12,317 nt of DNA from an uncultured Nitrososphaerales archaeon (GTDB lineage Archaea; Thermoproteota; Nitrososphaeria; Nitrososphaerales; JAAOZN01), in assembly GCA_938029515.1 (NCBI GenBank), contig CALJAQ010000182.1, forward strand, positions 1 through 12,317. The letters run 5' to 3'. The notes beneath the pieces were generated by a model. The model did no database searches. It worked only from the letters and a program-made list of their open reading frames with translations, and was not told where the DNA came from. Each line of letters starts with the position of its first letter. Positions within the stretch are counted from its first letter, which is position 1. A program made the translations under genes and the position numbers. Of the stretch, positions 6,562 through 12,317 are shown one piece after another.

Positions 6562-7131
6562 CATATTTCTAGCCGCCTACATCGCAGACAAACCAAACTC
6601 ACAACCAAAACGCTGCAAACATTACAGTAGAAAACACACTATATTAAGCGTAGCGAAGCCTTACAATCATTGTAGACGTTGAAGGCGAATTCATTACAAG
6701 AGTATTCTCCTACAATATGCTCTCTTTAAGGTTTAAAGACGATTTAGAGCAAAGAATTGAGTGCTAATCGATTAACACATAGCAACGCTCTTCACACCCC
6801 ATATGATAACAATTACCCTCCTTCTCTTAACCTGTGCTTTATTTCCTTCTCTCTTTCAGTGAGCTCTTTCAACCTGAGCAGGGCCGCATCGAATCTCACC
6901 CTCCAACCTTTCGCCCTCCGTTTGAACTACTCTTCACTAGAAGTCAGCGAAATCTACCAAATACTCAAAGGGAGGCCTGAGAATCCACATTTTATCTACT
7001 GCCTGGGTGCACCTTTGCAACATTAAGTTAAGAGGCGCAGATAGAAGGTTCGTTAACGTGCTGATTGTAACCTATTTATTTAACGTAGATAACGGTTGAG
7101 AACAAAAACCCATTAGTCTATTGTATACTAG

Positions 7132-7143
7132 TTTAATATATTA
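7132..7143 (+). promoter_or_regulatory. TATA-like element before the glutamate synthase cluster
   Basis: TTTAATATATTA lies 25-36 bases before the TTG start at 7168, fitting a near-leaderless archaeal promoter. A second A/T-rich element (TATTTATTTAAC, about 7073-7084) would give a leader of roughly 60 bases that includes the Shine-Dalgarno sequence. Which one is used cannot be told from sequence. Confidence 0.4.
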
Positions 7144-7151
7144 GTGAATAA

Positions 7152-7159
7152 GAAGGTGA
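7152..7159 (+). promoter_or_regulatory. Shine-Dalgarno sequence supporting the TTG start at 7168
   Basis: GAAGGTGA with a GGTGA core ends 8 bases before TTG 7168. It supports that TTG as the start of the FMN-domain gene, which has no ATG or GTG option in the right frame near the expected N-terminus. Confidence 0.6.
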
Positions 7160-7167
7160 GCCTATAG

Positions 7168-8645
7168 TTGCCCGTAGCTCAGCAGAAGTTAATCGACCAC
7201 TATATTAACCTCCCAAAGCAGGTGTTGAAGGAGTTTTGGACTACTGCCAAGATTAAGTATATTAGAAGGTTGGCTGAAACTGGCAGGGCTACTAGAGTCT
7301 GGACTCCTGAGAATGAACTTTCTACAAGAGTGCTTGATAGATTAAGATTCAAATGCTTAAACGAATCTAATGCTACTTTAGAAGTTGACACTACAATAAG
7401 TGTTGGTAAAGGTTGCATAACCCTTTCGACACCTATTTACCTAGGCGACATGTCTTTGGAAGCCTATCTGGTGTAGCGAACATCGCTATAGCTAGGGCTG
7501 CAGATCTAACCGAAACTTTGGCTGGTACAGGAGAAGGGGGGCTACAGTCTGAGGTAGCTAAGGCGAAGAGAATAGTAGTTCAATGGGCTTCAGCTAGGTT
7601 TGGTGTAGATGCTAAAATACTTGATAGGGGGTTGGCGATCGTAATTAAGATAGGTCAAGGGGCTAAACCTGGTATAGGTGGGCATCTGCCAGCTGTCAAA
7701 GTGACTGAACCTATATCTATGGTGAGGCGAATCCCTCCCCACAAAGACGCTATCTCACCTGCACCACACCATGACATATACTCAATAGAAGATCTAGGCC
7801 AGAGGATAGAAGCTCTAAAAGAATTAACAGGTAAGCCTGTCTTCGTCAAAGTCGCTGCAACAAATTACAGCCAATATATAGCTACTGGCGTCGCCAGAAT
7901 GGGTGGCGACGGAATAATCTTAGATGGGGCAGGTGCTGGAACAGGGGCCGCACCGATTATAGTACGGGACAACTTAAGTATGCCTATAGAGCTGGCTGTA
8001 GCATCTGTTGATAGACTGCTACGTAAAGAGGGGCTTAGAGAGGGCTTCACAATCATAGCAGGTGGACGCGTAAGTAACCCTGAAGACGCTGCTAAGCTTA
8101 TGGCGCTTGGGGCTGATTGTGTGAGTGTTGGTACAGCAGCTCTAATAGCATTAGGATGTATTATGTGCCATAAATGTCACCTCGGTTACTGCCCCGCTCT
8201 CATAACAGATAGGGCCTCATCTAACCCCCTTAGAACGTTATCACTTGATTGGGCTGTAGAGAGGCTTGTCAACTTTATAAAAGGATGGGGTGAGGAGCTC
8301 AAACTTATAATTGGGGCACTCGGTTTAAGCAGGGTTAAAGATCTTGTAGGTAAAAGGGACCTCTTAGAAGCTTATAATATGTGGGATGAGACGGCTTCCA
8401 TTCTAGTGGTTAAGCTTATAAGTAGCTGTTCACTACCACTCGTTACTGGAGAAGGAGGATACTACTCTGAAAGACGTAGGATGCATCTTAAAGCTTTAGC
8501 TGAGAAAGGTATACCTCTAATCGGTAGCATGGGTTCTTGCAGCCCTCCTTTTGTTGAGTCGCCGAAGGCTGTATGCGACTACCTTATCTCAGACGGCGCA
8601 CAGGTGACGAGGCCAAGTATAGATCCATATAGAGAGGAAATATAG
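7168..8645 (+). CDS. glxD: Glutamate synthase FMN/3Fe-4S domain subunit, frameshifted
   Basis: Read through a one-base shift at 7455-7457, this encodes a 492-residue protein equivalent to the FMN-binding synthase domain of GltB. It makes glutamate from 2-oxoglutarate and ammonia using electrons passed through FMN. Visible signatures, in composite numbering: [12 protein letters not shown] spanning the shift, G-E-G-G (122-125), [16 protein letters not shown] (about 161-175), [16 protein letters not shown] (195-210), [11 protein letters not shown] (253-263), and the 3Fe-4S motif C331-x5-C337-x4-C342. After residue 405 the frame enters the start of a GltB central domain (G-S-M-G at 453-456; [14 protein letters not shown]) and hits TAG. 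The catalytic part is canonical apart from the shift. Start TTG 7168 has a good ribosome-binding site. Confidence 0.85.
7453..7458 (+). other. Frameshift site in the FMN-domain gene
   Basis: Upstream frame reads D-M-S then L-E-A-Y-L-V-stop. Shifting back one base after TCT (7453-7455) gives [11 protein letters not shown], the family's conserved M-S-F-G sequence. The run TTT at 7455-7457 would be in frame if it were TTTT. No canonical X-XXY-YYZ slippery heptamer is present, so a missing T (real mutation or base-call error in a homopolymer) is the simplest reading. Confidence 0.85.
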
Positions 8646-8648
8646 ATA
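8643..8648 (+). other. In-frame TAG within an apparent six-base insertion
   Basis: The frame reads ...R-E-E-I, TAG, I-V-S-Y-L-S-G... and stays in the same frame on both sides. GltB central domains read R-E-E-L-V-M-S-L at this place, so removing TAG plus ATA gives R-E-E-I-V-S-Y-L, a gap-free match. The local repeat ATATAGATAG suggests slippage as the source. TAG also ends the membrane-protein gene and the beta-helix gene, so it is used as a stop in this genome. Confidence 0.6.
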
Positions 8649-9452
8649 GTATCGTATCTTAGTGGCATCAGGCTCTCTGCACCTATATTCTTCTCACAGC
8701 TTAAAGGTTTGCCTAAAGGGCTTGTAGAGGTCTTCGCAAAAGTGGCTAAGGCGCATGGTTTGATGATTTATACTACGCTCGATGAATATGATGAACACGT
8801 AGCGGAATACGTTGAGAACCTTATGCTGGCTGTAGATGATCCTGTTAGTGTACCAGAGAACGTGGGAGTGATTGTGATAGATGCTGAACATGAAAGTAAG
8901 CCATTTAGAGAAGCTTTTCCAGATAAGCCCTTATATGTTAGGATTCATTCGTCTGAGCAGAGCCTAATATCTACACCAAAGCTAGCACGAAGAGGGTTCG
9001 ACGGGATAATAGTTGACGCCGATCTAATCTACCCACCAGCAGCGCTTGATGTAGCTGTTATGACAGCCGAAGCAGATTGGAGTCTTAGAGAGGTGTTTTA
9101 TAGTGGTAGCCCTGTTAGGAACCAACTTAACTTATTATGTGGAGGGGACTCTGTAAGAGGTGCTGATGACATATTCAAGCTGCTCTGCCTAGGAGCTGAC
9201 GCTGTTGGATTAAGTAAAGCTGCGCTCGTTGCTATAGGGTATGAAGAAGGTAAAACTATAGATCTGCAGGAAGCACGCATCAAACTCGAGAACCTCATAC
9301 TTGGGCTAAAAGGTGAGATAAGACTTCTAGCAGGTGCAGCTGGTGTAAGCAGCTTATATACTTCACTTGTAGGGAACCGTGAGCTGCTAAGAAGTGTAGA
9401 TCTAGATCCAGCTATAAGAAGGAGGCTAAGGGTGAAGGCTGCTGGAACCTAA
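8646..9452 (+). CDS. Glutamate synthase central-like domain, continuation after TAG
   Basis: This stretch continues the preceding frame after TAG and runs 268 codons. It resembles a second, FMN-less synthase barrel like the GltB central domain: it opens with S-G-I-R-L-S-A-P-I-F-F (parallel to the I-T-L-S-T-P-I-Y of the FMN domain) and ends with G-G-D-S-V-R-G-A-D-D, L-G-A-D-A-V-G-L-S-K-A-A-L-V-A-I-G, then L-L-A-G-A-A-G-V and L-V-G-N-R-E-L-L-R. The FMN-binding glycine runs and the 3Fe-4S cysteines of the first barrel are missing. No ATG or GTG follows the TAG; the first usual start is TTG at 8709, which would delete the first beta strand. ATA at 8646 sits after GAGAGGA but would be a rare start. 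I infer that it was, or still is, the C-terminal part of the FMN-domain protein. Confidence 0.65.
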   Translation: MVSYLSGIRLSAPIFFSQLKGLPKGLVEVFAKVAKAHGLMIYTTLDEYDEHVAEYVENLMLAVDDPVSVPENVGVIVIDAEHESKPFREAFPDKPLYVRIHSSEQSLISTPKLARRGFDGIIVDADLIYPPAALDVAVMTAEADWSLREVFYSGSPVRNQLNLLCGGDSVRGADDIFKLLCLGADAVGLSKAALVAIGYEEGKTIDLQEARIKLENLILGLKGEIRLLAGAAGVSSLYTSLVGNRELLRSVDLDPAIRRRLRVKAAGT

Positions 9453-9468
9453 CTGTTATACACCTATA

Positions 9469-10557
9469 GTGAAGGGTGGATGCGGTGTTTTCGGTGTGTT
9501 AAGGAAGAACTCTGCACACAAGATCAGCAACCTTACTCCACTTAGGGCTATTGAATGCGTAAGGTTTAGGGGAAGCCAACTTGGCGCAGGCTTCGCTTCT
9601 TTCGATATACCCGAAGGCACACCACCCCCTATAAGGGTGAAGGTATTTGTCGACAATGACAAAACATTATCGTTTGTGAGGTTAATGTTAAAAGGAGCCG
9701 TTAAAAATCGTAGGTTAAATATGTTAAGTGAAAAGTTGTCGAAATTTAATGTTGAAGGCTTTAAAGTTTATGAAGCATTTATTGAAGCAACTCCCTCTAC
9801 ACTCCAAACTATAGTAGACCAACTTAACTTGAGGCTGATGAGTGAAGACGGTGTAAAAGGGAGAGTTTTTTCCTACGGGAGGTATGTGGATGTTTTCAAA
9901 GATGTGGGCTACCCGTCAGATGTAGCAGCAAAATACGGTTTAGATTATGATGTTATGAAAGGGGACGCTTGGCTTGCACACACAAGGCAGCCCACGAACT
10001 CTCCTGGCACAACCCCCGTCTGGTCGCACCCCTTTTCAGCGCATGAGGTAGCGGTTGTGCATAACGGTGACATAAGTTCTTATGGTTCCAACCAGCAGAT
10101 ACTCAGTCTAGCTGGCTATAGAAGCTTTGTGGGTACAGATAGTGAGGTCATAGCGTTTATGCTGGATTATCTAATTAGGGTTAGGGGGTATACGTTAGAG
10201 CAGTCCTTAACAGTGCTACAGAATCCATATGAGCGTGTGCTAAACTTATCACCACTTAAAGACGATGTTATGAGGCTAATGAATGAAGCAAGGGGATGCC
10301 AGCTAGATGGACCATTCACTGTTATAGCAGGCTACTGCGATGGGGAAGATATTTACCTTATGGCGCTTGTTGATAGAGCCAAATTTAGACCTATTGTATT
10401 TGGTGAGGACAACGATGCTATTTACGTCGCAAGTGAGGAGAGCCAGATTAGATGTATATCACCTTTAGCAGAGGTTTGGACGCCTGAGCCTGGAGAGATC
10501 TTCCTAGCATCGCTTAGGAGAGGGCTGATTCGTAGAGGTAGGTCTGAGGATGGTTGA
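9469..10557 (+). CDS. glxB: Glutamate synthase amidotransferase domain, class II
   Basis: The 362-residue protein is the glutamine amidotransferase (Ntn hydrolase) domain of archaeal glutamate synthase; it releases ammonia from glutamine for the FMN domain. It shows C-G-V-F-G-V-L-R-K with the nucleophile at Cys5, R-G-S (34-36), H-T-R-Q-P-T-N-S (171-178), H-N-G-D-I (198-202) and T-D-S-E (223-226), the usual substrate-binding and oxyanion residues. An insertion of about 120 residues separates the N-terminal strand from H-T-R, as in archaeal stand-alone forms. Class II enzymes need the Cys at the mature N-terminus, so the four residues before it (M-K-G-G) must be removed unless an alternative start is used. 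GTG at 9469 is chosen as the nearest start; it lies 16 bases after the previous stop. The gene is intact and overlaps the next by 8 bases. Confidence 0.9.
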   Translation: MKGGCGVFGVLRKNSAHKISNLTPLRAIECVRFRGSQLGAGFASFDIPEGTPPPIRVKVFVDNDKTLSFVRLMLKGAVKNRRLNMLSEKLSKFNVEGFKVYEAFIEATPSTLQTIVDQLNLRLMSEDGVKGRVFSYGRYVDVFKDVGYPSDVAAKYGLDYDVMKGDAWLAHTRQPTNSPGTTPVWSHPFSAHEVAVVHNGDISSYGSNQQILSLAGYRSFVGTDSEVIAFMLDYLIRVRGYTLEQSLTVLQNPYERVLNLSPLKDDVMRLMNEARGCQLDGPFTVIAGYCDGEDIYLMALVDRAKFRPIVFGEDNDAIYVASEESQIRCISPLAEVWTPEPGEIFLASLRRGLIRRGRSEDG

Positions 10558-11494
10558 GGAAGGTGAAGTAAATGCATCTGTTCCAACTTCAGATGCGCAT
10601 ACTATAGATGCAGCTAATCTTTCGAGTCGAGAGTTAAATCAAGCCATTCTTAACCTCATAAAGGAGGGGGTCAAGAGGTTGAAGGTTTTAAATGTAAATG
10701 GTCAGCGTTACATAGGTTTAAACCTAGCCGGCTTAGCCTGTGAAGACGTAGAAGTTACTCTTACAGGCTATGTAGGTAACTGTCTTGCTAACCTTAACAG
10801 CAGTGTAAGTTTTACAGTTTACGGAAACTGCGGTGACGATTTAGCTGACACTATGCACGGAGGTAGAGTTGTGGTTCATGGTGATGCCAGAGATGTGGTA
10901 GCGCAAGCATTACAAGGTGGTGTAGTGTATGTAAAAGGTAACGTTGGCAATAGGGCTGGGATACAGATGAGAGAATATCTTCATAGGCGACCTTATTTAG
11001 TAATAGGTGGTTATGCAGACGACTATTTAGGTGAATACTTGGCTGGTGGCGTCATCATTATACTCGGTATAAAATGGGCAAAGAAGTCTGTTGGAAACTA
11101 TGTGGGCAGCGGTATGGTTGGTGGAAGAATTTACATAAGAGATAAGGTAGAGCTATCAAAGATAGGTGTCCAGCCACCTGAAAAAGATATAGAAACACAT
11201 CTAACCTTGTTAGCAGAAGAGGGCGCATTAGATGAAATATTATATACTACCGTAAAAAGAAAAATATCATACCATACACTAAAGGCAAAACTACAGAATG
11301 AAATATTTGAACGTGTCAAAAGATACTATCTTTCAACATACGTTGAACCGCCTATCTGTGAATACAGAGAATTAAACACGTACGAGACACAGGAAATCGA
11401 ACCCATCCTTGAAGACTATATTTCAACTTTTAATCTGCCTCAAAAATTGTTAGAAGTGATCCTATGCTCAAAGTTTACGGTTCTCTCACAATAG
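10550..11494 (+). CDS. glxC: Glutamate synthase GXGXG beta-helix domain
   Basis: The 314-residue protein is the GXGXG (right-handed beta-helix) domain that ends GltB and stabilises the complex. The glycine-rich coils run from about residue 65 to 205: G-Y-V-G-N-C, V-Y-G-N-C-G-D-D, H-G-G-R-V-V-V-H-G-D-A, Q-G-G-V-V-Y-V-K-G-N-V-G, A-G-G-V-I-I-I-L-G, and G-S-G-M-V-G-G-R-I-Y-I-R. The roughly 100 residues that follow are helical and end S-K-F-T-V-L-S-Q at TAG, close to the usual end of archaeal stand-alone forms. ATG at 10550 lies 8 bases inside the amidotransferase gene, so translation is coupled. The N-terminal 60 residues are helical and variable. A decayed transposase begins directly after the stop, so the last few residues could have been altered by an insertion. 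Confidence 0.9.
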   Translation: MVEEGEVNASVPTSDAHTIDAANLSSRELNQAILNLIKEGVKRLKVLNVNGQRYIGLNLAGLACEDVEVTLTGYVGNCLANLNSSVSFTVYGNCGDDLADTMHGGRVVVHGDARDVVAQALQGGVVYVKGNVGNRAGIQMREYLHRRPYLVIGGYADDYLGEYLAGGVIIILGIKWAKKSVGNYVGSGMVGGRIYIRDKVELSKIGVQPPEKDIETHLTLLAEEGALDEILYTTVKRKISYHTLKAKLQNEIFERVKRYYLSTYVEPPICEYRELNTYETQEIEPILEDYISTFNLPQKLLEVILCSKFTVLSQ

Positions 11495-11999
11495 CTAATA
11501 CTCCGAAGACATCTTTCGTTGCAGTTCATATCAGCGGAGGTCTGATGTTGACACCTCAACGAAGCCTCTCTAGAGCAACCCTGTACCACGGCCCTTTATC
11601 GACGAGGATTATAGGTCTATTCAAGCAGGTATTCAGCATCACGGTGAGGAAGATGTATGCGTTCAATGGATAGAGCTGTTATGATGCAGAGACAGCGAGA
11701 GTTCCTCTACTCTCGATATCGATGGCATCCCATAGGTAAAGCCATGAAGCTTCGTCTCATCTACCGCTATCATGAACTCTTCTTTGGAGGACCATGATAA
11801 GCAACTCTTCCAGCTTATGCACCCAGAGCCCGGCAGCCTCCCTTGAAGCCTTGATCAAACAATACTTCTTGTCACCCCTCTTGTGCTCAAACAGCTAAGA
11901 AGAGGATTATGCATGAACCTTATCTTCTAGCTTGACCTTACTGCGCTTGAAGACCCTAAGCTCCCTCACAGCATCTAGAAACCATTCAAAGGCCCTTAT
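11485..11999 (-). pseudogene. Decayed insertion-sequence transposase (DDE, IS6/IS240-like)
   Basis: Reading the minus strand from 11999 down, pieces of one transposase appear in order but in shifting frames. First A-F-E-W-F-L-D-A-V-R-E-L-R-V-F-K-R-S-K ending at a stop near 11908. Then S-R-E-A-A-G-L-W-V-H-K-L (about 11845-11800), a helix-turn-helix-like segment. Then E-E-F-M-I-A-V-D-E-T-K-L (about 11782-11745), which holds the first catalytic Asp. Then Y-L-W-D-A-I-D-I-E-S-R (about 11737-11705). Then D-A-E-Y-L-L-E (about 11640), and R-P-I-I-L-V-D-K-G-P-W-Y-R-V-A-L-E-R-L (about 11612-11555), which holds the second Asp. Several stops and at least three frame changes show it is dead. The DET and VDKGPWY motifs fit the archaeal IS6/IS240-type DDE family; the exact family is uncertain. 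I did not find terminal inverted repeats. Confidence 0.78.
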
Positions 12000-12317
12000 T
12001 CCACATCAATGATAGGAAAACCCTCCAGACACTTCACACCGTAAAGGAGATAAGGTTAGACTAACTCAAACCTCATCTTGTCAGCATCCCGATTTTCAGA
12101 GCTTTATATGCTGCTGTTCTTCTCCGCTTTTACTTACTACGCTTTGTGGGCTGTATTAGGAGGGGTGGTTAGTGTTGGTTTGCGCCGAAAAATTTTTCTG
12201 CTAAAGATTTGGTACTAAAGGTCTACACTTCGTCTAAGATCTTAAGCCTTTGGATGTGTATATGGTTCAGAGGCGCTGGTTTAGAGCGCTTCTTCAAGCA
12301 TCTCTTTGGCATCTGTT
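12000..12317. other. Right edge: possible partial coding region, strand uncertain
   Basis: Two readings compete. On the plus strand AGGAGGGGTGG (about 12158-12168) is a strong ribosome-binding sequence before GTG 12172, but that frame stops after 10 codons; a neighbouring frame is open from 12173 to the window end and reads F-S-A-K-D-L-V-L-K-V-Y-T-S-S-K. Joining them would need one base fewer in the A5/T5 run at 12188-12197. On the minus strand the last bases read T-D-A-K-E-M-L-E-E-A-L-stop (12316-12281), like the tail of a gene entering from outside. TTTATATG at about 12102-12109 is a TATA-like element. Nothing else is supported. Confidence 0.3.

Larger units (their letters stand above)
6562..7167. 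other. Long intergenic region with possible decayed coding remnants
   Basis: No intact gene is convincing. On the plus strand about 6665-6766 one frame reads I-I-V-D-V-E-G-E-F-I-T-R-V-F-S-Y-N-M and ends D-L-E-Q-R-I-E-C-stop, with stops just upstream; it looks like the tail of a decayed gene. On the minus strand about 6820-6935 a frame ends with the charged helix L-K-E-L-T-E-R-E-K-E-I-K-H-R-L-R-E-G-G-stop, preceded in frame by a stop codon. TACAAT-C-ATTGTA at 6662-6674 is a short palindrome. The right end carries the glutamate synthase promoter region. Confidence 0.45.

Noticed and set aside
6757..7026. 89-codon plus-strand open frame
   Set aside because: Ser/Leu/Asn-rich composition with no domain-like pattern, no ribosome-binding site, and start codon TTG/GTG-like only; the opposite strand looks more protein-like.
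7450..7460. Programmed -1 ribosomal frameshift
   Set aside because: No canonical slippery heptamer in the correct phase and no obvious stem-loop just downstream; a missing T is simpler. Kept only as a minor option.
8643..8645. Genome-wide reassignment of TAG to pyrrolysine
   Set aside because: TAG is the natural stop of the membrane-protein gene (followed by a second TAG two codons later) and of the beta-helix gene.
11464..11673. 69-codon plus-strand open frame overlapping the end of the beta-helix gene
   Set aside because: It is antisense to the transposase fragments carrying V-D-K-G-P-W-Y and overlaps a real gene; it is a shadow.
1..12317. tRNA, rRNA or CRISPR array
   Set aside because: No T-loop GTTCRANNC box in a cloverleaf context, no rRNA-like stretch and no regularly spaced repeats were found in the gene-free regions.

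Overview
The window looks archaeal. It carries a Hef/FANCM-type helicase, an Lrp/AsnC regulator, an archaeal-type glutamate synthase split into separate domain subunits, a MNT-HEPN pair, TATA-like boxes close to start codons, and frequent TTG/GTG starts. A lineage near the Thaumarchaeota/Aigarchaeota/Bathyarchaeota is my guess; there is no rRNA or tRNA to fix it. No tRNA, rRNA or CRISPR array was seen.

Layout, left to right. (1) 1-305: no intact gene. (2) 306-1470 (+): overlapping MNT nucleotidyltransferase and HEPN genes, a toxin-antitoxin-type module. (3) 1699-3831 (-): Lrp/AsnC regulator, then a radical SAM/SPASM enzyme of the AhbD/PqqE type, then an overlapping small membrane protein resembling an ECF transporter S component. 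(4) 4137-6561 (+): a 110-residue conserved-looking protein of unknown function one base before a 696-residue Hef-like helicase. The helicase lacks the XPF nuclease and ends in a winged-helix-like segment plus an unassigned beta-rich domain. (5) 6562-7167: about 600 bases without an intact gene. (6) 7168-11494 (+): a glutamate synthase cluster in the order FMN/3Fe-4S domain, central-like domain, class II amidotransferase, GXGXG beta-helix. (7) 11495-12317: a decayed insertion-sequence transposase on the minus strand, then an ambiguous partial reading frame at the edge.

The most notable region is the glutamate synthase cluster. In classic GltB the order is amidotransferase, central, FMN, GXGXG. 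Here the FMN domain comes first and its frame runs directly into a central-domain signature (GSMG ... AQVT.P.IDP.REE). That composite frame is broken twice: a one-base shift at 7455-7457, and an in-frame TAG at 8643-8645 inside an apparent six-base insertion. Homology continues on both sides of each break. Sequencing error, early pseudogene decay and recoding all remain open; the amidotransferase and beta-helix genes downstream are intact. No GltD-type subunit is present in the window.

Several inverted repeats lie in the intergenic regions around the Lrp gene and are candidate operators.
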